From assembly GCA_031772625.1 (NCBI GenBank), contig CM062818.1, positions 1,278,738,277 to 1,278,802,276 on the forward strand: 64,000 bases of DNA. Reading direction: 5' to 3'. This stretch comes from Pinus tabuliformis (taxonomy: Eukaryota > Streptophyta > Pinopsida > Pinales > Pinaceae). Each line of letters begins with the position of its first letter. Position 1 is the stretch's first letter. Both the position numbers and the translations under genes were made by a program. Shown in pieces: positions 21,750 through 32,694 of this stretch. The notes beneath the pieces are model-generated. The model worked only from the letters and a program-made list of their open reading frames with translations. It ran no database searches and was not told the DNA's origin.

Positions 21750-22183
21750 TGTAATAGACCTGACCTGAAAATATATGAAACTAGAAAAATGCCCAGAAAT
21801 AACAAGATAGAAATAGATAAACTTTAGATATTTATTAATATCAAACCCTTGAGGTAGGGTAACACCATAAAATCACTTCTTAAGGAATGAAAACACTCCA
21901 CAGGCCATATGCTTGTCAATACCATATTCGTTGACATCTCTCAATGGGGAATCGCTAGCCTCTATATAGGATTCATACATACAATACCATGGGTCATTAC
22001 CATGCTTCTCTCAATACCATATATCTAATACCATGGGCTTATCACATTATTTCTAACTACTTGTGGTCCCTTACATGATGTGGGTTAACCACTTTATTTA
22101 TTAACTATGGTCCATCCCATTATTACATTATTCCCTTGGGTACCTCCTTCTGTACCCCATAATATCTTCCCAGGTATACTACA
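21750..22183 (-). repeat. 3' LTR (left) of the nested minus-strand element
   Basis: This copy is collinear with 23750-24193. Both share 'gaaaaatgcccagaaata' and 'cttgaggtagggtaacacca' and end 'ggtatactaca'. Identity looks moderate (about 85-90% by eye), consistent with an old insertion. Confidence 0.85.
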
Positions 22184-23749
22184 TTCCACCCCCCTTAAAC
22201 ATGTTTCATCCTCGACACATAACAAGAACACAAATAATAAGATCTACTAAAAAGGGTAGTCCAATGGTACCATGCACATGCATCTATCCATCCAAGGGAA
22301 AGGTGAACCCTTGATCTAGTTGGTGCCTTGCTGGCTTGATATGGAAGTTGACCTTAGCAGATCTTCTGTGTTGATGTGTTGTGGGTGGATCGACACTCCT
22401 CTCTATCTATAATGTGGGGATTGTTGTCCTTGTGGCTAATTTGTTGCCATCATGTTCGTTGTTTTCTTGCGGAGTGATGTGGGTGGTGGTATGCTGAAGT
22501 TTTAACCAATGGTGTCTCTTTCTTTAATTCACCACATAATGGAGCCTGATTGCTATCTGATACATGTTGTGGCACCTACGATTGTTTCTTATCTTCCAGT
22601 ATTACTTCAACCATGAATTCTTCATCTGATGTATCAGTATCAGTAACATTTTTTGTTTCAGCCTCCTTGGACTCTACCTGTTTATTGATGGAAATATCCT
22701 ATAATGTAATTTTCTTCTTTTTATACCAAAGCTTCAGGAATTTCTTCCGCACATTAATATTGATAGCACCAATAGATTCCATCCAATGGTATCCACATTA
22801 TCCATATCTGAAGCATAAAAATCAGAATGCAATACATACGCATCCATAGAAATATTCAAATATTTATAAACTTGAACATCATCATTATCAACCTAGGTGT
22901 TTTTCATGTGTTTTGCTGGAACTTGCAAATTTTTTTGCCAAATTAAGATTTATAAGATTTTTCTTGCAACTAGAATTTATAGACACGATGATCTTCTCCT
23001 TCTAAATACATCCATGAACTTATAATAAGGAGATACCAGTATAAAATAACCCCAAATGTTTCTCATTATCTTGTTTTCCAGCATGATACCATTTGTCTAA
23101 ACGGAATTTTTCAAATTCTTCATCTAGAAGTTTGCACAACTTCTCACTGTCAACTTATCGCCACCATATGGCAACCTCATCTTTCAAACCAAGAAATAAG
23201 AAACTTTTCCAATTTATCCCATATGTTGACTTTTCCTTCTTATGTACTCTTCAATAGTAGGGCCATCATATTTTCCTGTGAAAAATATCTTGCTAGAAGC
23301 CACGAAGAGGGTTTTGAAAAAACACTTACTTGACAAAAATTTAAAATGGCCACACTTCAGTCAATATTGCTTAGAATCCTTCTTATGATGTATTTTTGGA
23401 AATGGAACAACCATTATACATCTTCCCATGTCATAGAAATCTCGATCTTGGCACTCTAGATTCTAGAATTTAAGATTTGCGCTGCTGCTGTCCCGCTGTC
23501 ACAAAATTTCTAAAAAAAGAGTTGATTTTAAATCAGCGATATCTCTCGCATCCGAACTACAATTCAACCGATTTTTTTTTGAAATTGGGTATTTTTTAAC
23601 AAATAATCCATATCTACAATTTGATTGTGCAAATTTTGTACCATATGTTTCATATATGATTTGCAAACTTGTCGTCCCAAAAATTTCCTGCAAATATATA
23701 TATATATATATATATATCTGCTTGCCTAAGAAAGTGATCTAATATGACT
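22184..23749 (-). pseudogene. Interior of the nested element with gag scrap
   Basis: On the minus strand the region 23360-22900 reads, with stops, 'FTGKYDGPTIEEYIRRKSQ' and further short hydrophilic stretches resembling an LTR-retrotransposon Gag N-terminus. No protease, RT or integrase motif was found, so the element depended on other elements' enzymes. A (TA)n tract lies at 23694-23717. Confidence 0.5.
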
Positions 23750-24193
23750 TGTAGTAGATCTGACTTGCAAATGTAATGAGAATAGAAAAATGCCCAGAAA
23801 TAATAAGATCGACCCAATAATATAACAGGAAAATGATTTTCTTTATTACTCAAACCCTTGAGGTAGGGTAACACCATACAATCACTCCTTAAGAAAGGAG
23901 AACACTCCACAAGCCATATGCTTGCCAATACAATAATCCTTGACATCTCTCAATGGGAAGTCACTAGCCTCTATATAGGACTTATACATACAATACCATG
24001 GGTCATTACCATGGTTCTCTCAATACCATATATCTAATACCATGGGCTTATCACATTATTGCTAACTACTTGTGGTCCCTTACATGATTCTAGTTAACCA
24101 CTTTATTTATTAACTATGGCCCATCCCATTATTACATTATTCTCTTAGGTGCTTCCCTCTATACCCCATAATATCCCCCCTAGGTATACTACA
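23750..24193 (-). repeat. 5' LTR (right) of the nested minus-strand element
   Basis: The right-hand copy of the pair, preceded on its inner side by the reversed primer-binding site (about 23736-23747). Confidence 0.85.
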
Positions 24194-26187
24194 TCTTCAC
24201 CTTTCAAATTCAACCACTTTTTTGTTGAAGAAGCCATATTTTATTAATCTTGTTTGCTCATTTTGGTAGACACCTTTTTGTGACTCTTCTTCTTGGATGA
24301 TGGACAAAATTAATTGTAAACTACGAGCATTCAAGGAAAAGGTAAGATATTGGGATAAGAGAAAGCAGCAGTATCTGATTAAAGAGTTAATCATGATCGA
24401 CAAACAAGTCCAACTATTGGAGGATCTTAATGACCCGAAATATTTTTCTGAAACTTCCAAGCCTAAAATCCTTAATATGGAACTTCACGGATCTGAAATC
24501 TTGCTTCTACGGGCTGAAAAACGGAAATAAAAAAGTCCAAATATGTGGGTTGAAGTAGGGGATAGGAATAAAAAAATTCCACAACAAGGTTAATAGGTGG
24601 CATCAAAAAATCTCTATTTGGAGTATTGAATCTGAATCTGGAGAAACTCTATCTTCACAAAATGACATTATAGGGGAGGTAATGAACCACTTTAGTAATT
24701 TATTCATTCTAGGGAACATGTCCCTTTCAGCAAACAAATGGATATATGTTATCTCTTCCCCAAATTAACTATAGTGAAGGACAACATTCAAATGGAACAC
24801 CTTGTCACCAAATATAAACTCCTCCTTGTACTAAAAGAACAAGCCAGAGAAAAAATTTGTGGTCCAGATGGATGGACCATGGAACTTTTAAATTTCGATG
24901 ACATAATGATTGATGATCTCACTGAGATGGCTGAAGATTCCAGATGCCTTGGATGGGTCTCTGGTGCAACAAATGCGACTTTTATCTCTCTCATTATGAA
25001 GGTTTCTAAACCTACCTCTTTTATGGATTTCTGAACAATATCCTTGCGTAATACCATTTACAAATTAATATACAAAACCATAGAAATTTTCCTCAAACCC
25101 TTCTTATCCAAACATATATCTGTTGAACAAATTGGCTTCTTAAATCATGGACAAATTCATGATGTGGTAGCTATCACATAGGAATGTATGCACTCCATCA
25201 AGATTGGCCATCTGAATGACTGTCTCCTGAAGATTGAACTAACTAAATATTTTTACTGCATGGATTGGGAACTATTATGGATGATTCTACAAAAAAATGG
25301 TCTTAGAAACATAATGATTAAATAGATCAAACCATATATAATGTATGCCTCCTTTTCCATCCTAGTCAATGATTTCTCCACAAAAAAAATTCAGCCTCCA
25401 TAGGTCTTCGACAAGGATATGCCATGTCACCGCTTCTGTTGCTTATCATTACCGATGGCCTCAAAAAAATATTTTTAGATGCACAAACCTGTGGGATTTT
25501 ATCAGGTTGTTGGATTACAAATCTGGTTCCACTATCCGATCTAATTTTTAATGATGACCTGTTAGAGATTGGAAGGTGTGAACCCTCATAATGGAATGTG
25601 ATCGTTCATATCTTATATGACTTCAGACTTGCCTGAGGTCTCTTCATAAACCATAATAAGAAGATTCTTGTATCGAATGAACCTGAGAATGCCACAGATT
25701 TTGGAGATAGCACACATATTTTATGTAGAGATCATTAATTTGTAGAGGAGTTTTAAGTATTTCGGGTTATTTTTGAAGCCGAATGGTTACAAAAACAAGG
25801 ATTGGGCTTGGATGCTAAATAAATTTGACAAGCATCTTAATCAGTGGACTCATAAATGGATAACCCTGGGAGGATGCCTTATCCTCATAACATTAGTTCT
25901 CCATAGAATTACAATTTTCTAGATGCATATTTACAAAATTTCAATGGGTGTAGTCTGAAAAATCATCTCCATGGTTTGACATTTTTTGTGGCCAGGCAAA
26001 CAAAAATACATCCAATTCCATCTTGCTACTCTGGAGATGCTCAATCTACCAGTCACTCTTGGCGCTTGGGGCCTAAAAGACTTGGATTCTTTCAATATGG
26101 CACTGATCCTAAAAAAAATGGAGGTTATTTGCAGTAAAGGACTTTGGCATCATATCATCAGGGAAATATACTTAAATAACATGGATC
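24194..26187 (+). pseudogene. LINE linker and reverse transcriptase fragment
   Basis: This resumes with 'SPFKFNHFFVEE', aligned to 'GYPFKFNQTWLEV' of the other LINE. It continues with 'KEKVRYWDKRKQQYLIKELI', 'CGPDGWTMELLNFDD', 'DCLLKIELTKYFYCMDWELL' and 'LIFNDDLLEIG' at about 25535-25570 (the RT catalytic DD, here N-D-D). The thumb-like 'LGAWGLKDLDSFNMALI' is at 26060-26110. More than ten stops and several shifts are visible. Confidence 0.82.
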
Positions 26188-26394
26188 TTAGATATCAATT
26201 TTGGATTCAACTGCGTTAAGTAAGTCATTCACGTATGACCATTTCCATGAGAGGTAGTCGTAACTGACTAATTTCTCATGATTTTTGAATAGTTCACTTA
26301 GCACTCATTGCATCGGGTGATGTTCACAGGAGTGAAGAAGTGGGATTGAAACTAGTGAAATGGATCACATAGCATCAATCATCACTTCCGGGGC

Positions 26395-26474
26395 TTGCAC
26401 CCAGTAACCAAGACTTCCCAGGAGGTCACCCATCCCAGAACTCCTCTGGCTCAAGCGCGCTTAACTGTGGAGTT
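26395..26474 (-). ncRNA. 5S rRNA-like segment, unit 1
   Basis: Read on the minus strand: 'AACTCCACAGTTAAGCGCGC' (A-box region), then 'TTGAGCCAGAGGAGTTCTGG' (intermediate element), then 'GATGGGTGACCTCCTGGGAA' (C box), then GTCTTGG. A short insertion precedes GGGTGCAAG. The first third of 5S rRNA is not recognisable, so this is a 5S-derived pseudogene or promoter module, not a functional 5S gene. Confidence 0.8.
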
Positions 26475-26818
26475 TTCCCCACAATCAAGCCCACTTAGCT
26501 TGCTACCCCATTTGTAAAACCTTAGCAAGTATTGTGCCTCATGAACCATTCAAGTAGAGATCCCTTGACTCTTTTTGAATTTAAGTATGGGGGTTTACGC
26601 AGTGCATTATATTAGATATCAATTTGGGATTCAACTGCGTTAAGTAAGTCATTCACGTATGACCATTTCCATGAGAGGTAGTCATAACTGACTAATTTCT
26701 CATGATCTTTGAATAGTTCACTTAGCACTCATTGCATCGAGTGATGCTCATAGGGGTGAAGAAGTGGGATTGAAACTAGTGAAATGAATCACATAGCATC
26801 AATCATCACTTCCGGGGC

Positions 26819-26898
26819 TTGCACCCGGTAACCAGGACTTCCCAGGAGGTCACCCATCCCAGAACTCCTCTGGCTCAAGCGCACTTAACTGTGGAGTT
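26819..26898 (-). ncRNA. 5S rRNA-like segment, unit 2
   Basis: The same segment 424 bp further on, differing at a few positions ('GCGCGC' reads 'GTGCGC' and 'TTACTGGG' reads 'TTACCGGG' on the minus strand). Confidence 0.8.
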
Positions 26899-27242
26899 TT
26901 CCCCACAATCAAGCCCACTTAGCTTGCTACCCCATTTGCAAAACCTTAGCAAGTATTGTGCCTCATGAACCATTCAAGTAGAGATCCCTTGACTCTTTTT
27001 GAATTTAAGTATGGGGGTTTACGCAGTGCATTATATTAGATATCAATTTGGGATTCAACTGCGTTAAGTAAGTCATTCACGTATGACCATTTCCATGAGA
27101 GGTAGTTGTAACTGACTAATTTCTCATGATTTTTGAATAGTTCACTTAGCACTCATTGCATCGGGTGATGCTCACAGGGGTGAAGAAGTGGGATTGAAAC
27201 TAGTGAAATGAATCACATAGCATCAATCATCACTTCCGGTGC

Positions 27243-27303
27243 TTGCACCCGGTAACCAGGACTTCCCAGGAGGTCACCCATCCCAGAACTCCTCTGGCTC
27301 AAG
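27243..27303 (-). ncRNA. 5S rRNA-like segment, unit 3 (truncated)
   Basis: The third copy keeps the C-box half but ends at 'ctctggctcaag' (plus strand), within the 5S homology. The next bases, 'gtaactaggactt', themselves resemble 'gtaaccaggactt' inside the unit, which may mark the recombination point. Confidence 0.75.
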
Positions 27304-28990
27304 GTAACTAGGACTTTCATGATGCTACTCTGGATCCCACTAGTATCTCACAATCATGACGTGGTATTCTCATGACCAAAATTCATTTTTTGGGAACCTC
27401 GGATGGGATGTTGGCTAGGAATCTATTCCTCAAATTGGCCTGGATTTGTTGTCATGTATCACTGACACTCATTTACTATCTCCCGCTCTCATTAATTTAA
27501 TGCATAATCATGTCATTTTTGGGATCATAGATATTATAAGCGTTACTCTTCCTTTCGCCTTCCTATACTCATTAGAATGATTCAAAAGAGATTGAGATGC
27601 CAAATCTTCTGATTCCATAATGGAATGTTATATATCTAATCTAAAAGTCATTAGGATAAAACTCTATCTAAAAGAAGACAAGTTGATATGGTTTAGAGGT
27701 AATAAATAAGGAAAGTTTATTGTTAAGGAGGTATATTAGTTAATATTCCATCCCTCTAGATAGTTTCAAGCTTTCTCTTGGTTGGCCCATAGATGGAAAG
27801 GAAATTTCTCTCTTAAAACTAAATGCTTTTCTTGACTGGTGGTTCATAACCAGATCCTTACTTGGGAAATCCTATGCAAAATAGGCTTTCAGGGCCTCGA
27901 AAGATCTCGCCATTTTCGATCCTATAGAGACAACTTCAACCGTATTTTCATCCACTGCCCTTTTGCCACATCGATTTGGAATTCGGTGCTACACCTGTTA
28001 GGCTATCCTGTAGATTGGGACTACTCTGACATTATCTCTTGCCTAGGTAGATGGACAATGGAACATAAACCCCATCAATATTTTGTATTCTTCCCCATTT
28101 GGGGTATTTGGAGGTCAAGTAATGACCATACTTTTGAACATGCAAGGTCGTACATCTGGTGGACCAACTGCAATATCATCTCACATTATTGGGAATTTTC
28201 TTATCCTTGCCTCTTGATCCTACACTCCCTCCTCCTCATGACATTTGCTCAGCTTTCCCCATTATTTTTATGGTGCCTTGTCTTTTGGTCTTTGTGGATG
28301 TGGCATGACTATTCACTTAGGGCCAACACGCTCCTAAATATTTCATTGGAACTTTGGTTTTGGTTCCAACACCTGTGCTAAGTTACTAGCTCTCTGGAGG
28401 GTTCTTTATTATGCTACCTGGCTTGGTCTCAGGGAGTTCACTGTCTTTGGAGATTCCAATTCCGTCATTTATTAGGTAAATTTTAGAGGATCCCTAAACT
28501 CCCCTTCTCTCTAGCCTTGGAAACTTAGAATTAGGGCATTGATCTTTGATTTCCACAACATTTCCATCTCCCACATTTATTGAATTCAAAACAACAAAAA
28601 AAATAATCTCTCTAAGGTTGGCTTCTCTTTAGCGACTGACTGGATATCCTTTCTTCCTTTTTAAATGATATCCTTATAGAGGATGGACATATTTTGATAT
28701 AAGATTTGTCATCTTCATGTCTGAGCTCTCTATTTCCTCGATTTCAGTTTGTTTTGATTGTTGGATGTATTTTTCATCTCTGTTTGCAGGGCTCTCTAAT
28801 TCTACATAACCCTCGGTTTTCTTGTTAGTTGGATGATTCATTTCCACATCTTTGTATGCCTTTTCTAAGTCATCTCATAGTAGTGGCATTTTTCTTTATT
28901 TTATTTGCACTAAGTCTCAGCCCAGGGTTCCTGAGATCTGACTCGTTTTTGCAATCAAGCTCAACTGCAGGTGATATTTGGAGATATATG
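27304..28990 (+). pseudogene. LINE thumb end, zf-RVT and RNase H fragment
   Basis: 'FQAFSWLAHRWKGNFSLKTK' then 'VVHNQILTWEILCKIGFQGL' at 27760-27900 is the zf-RVT region, followed by 'FNRIFIHCPFATSIWNSVL'. RNase H traces such as 'EFTVFGDSNSVIY' are at about 28432-28470 in another frame. The 3' part to 28990 has no domain. Confidence 0.72.
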
Positions 28991-29001
28991 TACTTTCTTT
29001 T

Positions 29002-29004
<3 letters not shown>

Positions 29005-29056
<52 letters not shown>
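29005..29056. repeat. (TA)n microsatellite
   Basis: About 26 TA dinucleotides in a row. The frames through it that read alternating Tyr-Ile are artefacts of the repeat. Confidence 0.98.
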
Positions 29057-29059
<3 letters not shown>

Positions 29060-29800
29060 CCTATGAAAGTTTTTATACATTGACTTTAAAATTTAGCTTT
29101 ATAAAAATCACACGTCGTTTTCACAATTGGTCTTTGCCAATAATTATGGTATGTCACTTCCTATGCATTTGTTTCCCTTCACATATATTATAATAGATAT
29201 TGTTTAATAAATGATTCTTAGTAGACATAATCCTTCACCTTCCATTAAGTGGTTAGTCCTCACTTTCTTGAGCAGTTGCTTCTCTAATTGGTAGAAGAAA
29301 TTAAAATACATATACTAGTTAATTTTCAATTTCTTCAACCTTATATTGATTCATTTCCAATTCCTTGGGCCACTTGTAATTTATGAATGCAATATGTGTT
29401 TGATATTTTCCTATTCTTTAGGAAATAAATAAAGACACAATCTTCTCCAAACTTTATTTTGTTGCTACCTATACTGTAACTCTTTTTAAAAATTTCTTCA
29501 AGTCTCTTCCTTTGAGATCTTTTGTATTTTTTAAACATTTTTATTATTGGAAATTAATTTGTTTTATCTATTAAAAAAAAAAAACTTACAATAATTAAAT
29601 TAAATGACAATAAACATGTAAAAAAATAGTTGGAGTTCAAAGCTTATGTTGTTTGTTATAATTTTTTATTATCATTTTTATTCAATTGTTTTTTTGCAAT
29701 GCAATTACACATCTAATAACCTATTTAATTTTCAAGGGGCATTGAAGTTCACTTTAAAGGATGTGAGTAAATTATTTTGGATATAATTAGCTAAAATCTA
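29057..29800. other. Intergenic, AT-rich
   Basis: No domain, repeat unit or RNA gene is recognised between the TA tract and the RNase H scrap. Confidence 0.5.
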
Positions 29801-29807
29801 TATTTTA

Positions 29808-29957
29808 ACCTTGGCGAGGTAGGAGTGAGAGGGGTCCTCGTAAGCCCCAATGTAAAAGTAGTGACTAAATTTTCATGGGGTTTAGGATCTGCACCCAACA
29901 ATATGGCACAATTTGCAATATGGTACAATTCCTTGGAGTATGGAAAGGATTGGTGGT
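29808..29957 (+). pseudogene. RNase H-like fragment of a retroelement
   Basis: One open stretch reads 'LGEVGVRGVLVSPNVKVVTK', then 'FSWGLGSAPNNMAQFAIWYN', then 'SLEYGKDWW' before two stops. This matches the plant retroelement/LINE RNase H pattern G-GGVL-DP---F-WGLG---NN-AE--AL. The usual acidic residue of 'NNxAE' is Gln. No adjoining RT was found, so it is an isolated fragment. Confidence 0.6.
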
Positions 29958-29999
29958 AGCCATAAAAAATAAAATTCAAAGACGATTTTTGGAGAGCCA

Positions 30000-30840
30000 A
30001 AGATCGTCATCTGACAAATGATGGAGGACGAGGATCTAATGAGATTTTTATCTCTTCCTATGAATTTAAGAGTACTTAGTTCTACTTTCCACTTCGAAAA
30101 GTTAGAATTTTACTATATTATTAGACATTTGAATATCCGAGTAGACAAGCTTCCCTAAAAACGTTCTACCATAGACCAAGGTAGACTCGAAATGGACAAT
30201 ATATTATTTCGATTTCCAATTCCATAGTTCTTATAAATGTCACAAGTATTGAAAGGGTGGTTAGGGGTTCTTTCGTCCCTAATCTGTATAGCCACGAACA
30301 TTGAATAAACTTCCTTGAAAGAAGAAGAGACAAGATGAAGTTCATTCTCATTGTAGTGGAGGGTATGTGGCATGCTCTCATAACTATTTTTTGTAATGTG
30401 GCAGAAGATTCGAGAACTGATTACCGACGATTTTCATATCTCTGACCTATTTACTCTTTGTCTTCACTTATTAAATGGGACCTCAAGTGGTTAGCCTCTA
30501 TAATGGCGCCAAGAAAGTGGTGTATTTTCCAGTTATGCTCACTCTGGTGGGATCTGTTCCGGTTCTCCTCAATTTCGCTGTTAAGATCCTTGATTGGTAA
30601 ACTCTGGATGGCATCCGACTGATGTCATCCAATTCTTATCATTCCTCTGTCCGGCAAATATCTAGATTAAGGAGACAAATCTTCGGGTGATTCTCAACTC
30701 ACGCGTTTGCAAGGATCTCACCTATATAAGGATTATTTGGCGTCCTCAGAGCACAAATGAATTCCTGGTTCATGTTGGTTTAGTTACAGGATCCTCCTTC
30801 AATTATTATCATTGTAATTAGATACTCAACTTTGATTATG
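30000..30840. other. Intergenic with weak coding-like traces
   Basis: Translations around 30590-30840 ('WHPTDVIQFLSFLCPANI', 'NEFLVHVGLVTGSSF') look protein-like but match no family I can name. They may belong to a degraded retroelement ORF that continues into 30843-31070. Confidence 0.3.
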
Positions 30841-30842
30841 TA

Positions 30843-31070
30843 ATGGCCAATTCTCTCGTCGCTCCTGATAACAGTGAGGCCAATATGGTGTTAGATAAAT
30901 TGTTGGATGCTTTGCATGATTTTCTTGTCTCCATTTCGAAGCTTAAGGATATGGATGAGAGGCACTATATGTCATTCCATCCATTTTTGGAAGCCAAGCT
31001 TATTCATCAATAAGTGGATATGGAGCATTTGGTTGATGATCTAAGGGAGGAAATTAAAGTTGTTTGGTGA
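30843..31070 (+). pseudogene. Small unknown coding-like relic
   Basis: From an ATG at 30843 a frame of 56 codons (MANSLVAPDNSEANMVLDKL...) reaches a TAA at 31011 and continues in frame for 18 more sense codons to a TGA at 31068. The composition (Leu/Asp/Glu-rich, likely helical) looks like real protein. I do not recognise it. It may be part of a retroelement ORF1. Confidence 0.3.
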
Positions 31071-31213
31071 ATGATTAGCAGCGTTAGATATTCTTGGGAC
31101 TTGTAATTCGTTAAAGACTATGGGTGAGGAAGGGACCAATCATGCTATCAAAGGGAAGCGAGCTCACCAATTCAGGGGCAGTGGTCCTAATGTGAACAAT
31201 TGGTGTTAGCTTA

Positions 31214-32290
31214 GATGCTTTGATTTTCTGTATCAAGCTTTGTGTTTATATTTTTTTATTTACAATGCAAATTTTGTTATATTCTCAGAAGTTTTTGTAG
31301 GAAATATAGTGTCAATGTATTTAGTATAATAAGGAATAGGAATCCGAGAGTCTGAAAACTTCAAGAAAACTATTTGGTCGACAAAACTTTTTCCTTGGAA
31401 AAGCCATATACGGATTCTGGTCCCTGATCCATATTCATTAATACAAAACGCTTACCCATTTTGTTTAATACAGCAATGAATTAACCACCACTATTTTAAA
31501 AGACAATTGTTTATTAAAAATAATAAGTATTTGCAATTCCAAGTTAATGTTTTTATGGTAAAGCAAAAATAATTGATGAACTTGATTCTCTGGAGTCATA
31601 TTTACATTGTGTGGGTCATTTTGTTTCTGAAAATAATTTTTTTCGTTAGTATAATCAAGTTATTTTTTCAATTAAGATGATGTATAAGTTTATTTTCTTT
31701 TCCACAAATTTGATAGATTATGTATCTTTAATGGTAATGTTTTAGTGAAAATGCATTTAACAATGTTTTTTTAATATTTATGAAATAAATATTATTATTA
31801 TTAAGTAGATTTTTAACTTTTAATATGAATAAACTATTTGTAATATTACTCAAATAAATATTAAAAACATAAATATTTTTAGAAGAATTTCTCCCAGTAT
31901 ATTTTTCAATGTACTTTTTATAAAATCAATTATTTTAAAGTTATAGACACTTTTAAAATAAAAATATAATTGAAATTTTAAATATATAAATTTTGAATGA
32001 AGTTTTTTTATTTCAAATAATTTGATGTTTAGAGATATTATTTCGACTAAATAAACTAAATACACACAATTCATGTATGCATGCTACCACTTGGCTCTCA
32101 ATGTTTAAAAAGAATAAGTTTGAATTTTACAATTAGAAAATGGGAGCATCCAATATTTTAATAATCTCCAAAAGCATAATCTCTAATTAAATGTAATTAC
32201 CATTAAATAAATTTAATTATGCCGTAAGGAGTTCCCGTGTGAGAAGAAATTCCCTCTACCCATCCTGTCATCACTCTCGTTCGTTAGGTT
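31214..32290. other. Intergenic, AT-rich
   Basis: No feature recognised. Confidence 0.5.
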
Positions 32291-32454
32291 ATATGTTAGA
32301 TGATAGACGAATTTTCAACAATTAGATCATGGCAAGCTAAGTTAGTTGAAAAGTCATTAGAAATTGTTAGCAGGTATTTGTTTGCAAAAACAGTTATCAA
32401 GACACCCTATTTGCAGTATGATCATCCCATCGAGTAAGAAAAACTTGCTACCCT

Positions 32455-32694
32455 GGAGCCCATGACAAGTCCTTGCATAGAAATTTTGTGAGAAGAATTG
32501 TGGTGAATTTGTGCAGGATGCCTATGATGCATTTGACTTTGAGTGCCATTAGAAATATTGTGGACGCTGGTTGGAGCGAGGGTTTCTGATCATATATACC
32601 TCAAAGTACCACAACAATAGATAGAATAAACTCAACACATCCAACCAGGAAATGAACGAGCTTCGCTGCTTGGTTGTTGTGTATACGCAGAAAG
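32455..32694 (+). pseudogene. Phospholipase A1-like pseudogene, upstream part
   Basis: The frame 'CGEFVQDAYDAFDFECH' followed by a TAG matches the plant lipase_3/phospholipase A1 segment YGEFVQ-AYDAFDF. It then jumps to 'ERGFLIIYTSKYHNN', which corresponds to the later 'GFLSLYTS' segment, so an internal deletion has removed the intervening core. 'MNELRCLVVVYTQK' leads to the insertion site of the LTR array. The rest of the pseudogene continues after that array, at 37076. Confidence 0.7.

Larger units (their letters stand above)
21750..24193 (-). mobile_element. Non-autonomous LTR retrotransposon nested in the LINE
   Basis: LTRs of about 434 and 444 bp (21750-22183, 23750-24193) have mirror ends TGTARTA...TACTACA. 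The pyrimidine block 'ttccaccccccttaaac' next to the left LTR is a reversed polypurine tract. 'gtgatctaatatgact' next to the right LTR is a decayed reversed Met-tRNA primer site. Both put the element on the minus strand. The flanks CCTTA and TCTTC are each one step from CCTTC. The 1.57-kb interior has only a gag-like scrap. Confidence 0.85.
26188..27303 (-). repeat. Tandem array of 424-bp units with 5S rRNA-derived sequence
   Basis: Units begin at 26191, 26615 and 27039, an exact 424-bp period, with 2.6 copies differing by only a few substitutions. On the minus strand each unit contains about 80 nt collinear with the 3' two-thirds of plant 5S rRNA, including the uninterrupted 'GGGATGGGTGACCTCCTGGG'. 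The array sits within LINE sequence. The third copy stops inside the 5S part, at 'ctctggctcaag'. No gag, primer site or protein frame was found in the unit. Confidence 0.85.
21555..28990 (+). mobile_element. Older 5'-truncated LINE, split by two insertions
   Basis: LINE ORF2 remnants homologous to the LINE at 12.4-18.8 kb lie in three blocks: 21555-21749 (end of endonuclease), 24194-26187 (linker and RT) and 27304 to about 28700 (thumb end, zf-RVT, RNase H). They are separated by an LTR retrotransposon and by a tandem array with 5S-derived sequence. The 5' end is truncated inside the endonuclease domain; the 3' end is near the (TA)n tract at 29005. Many stops and shifts indicate an old copy. 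Confidence 0.8.

Noticed and set aside
26395..26474. Functional 5S rRNA gene
   Set aside because: The first third of 5S rRNA is unrecognisable, there is a short insertion near the 3' end, and no T-run terminator follows.
26188..27303. Cassandra-type TRIM
   Set aside because: The 5S content fits, but no LTR termini, Met-tRNA primer site or polypurine tract could be found in the 424-bp unit on either strand.
26191..27303. CRISPR array
   Set aside because: Units are 424 bp and contiguous with no spacer alternation; this is a plant-type genome.
28978..29056. Protein-coding frames ending in Tyr-Ile repeats
   Set aside because: They are produced by the (TA)n microsatellite.
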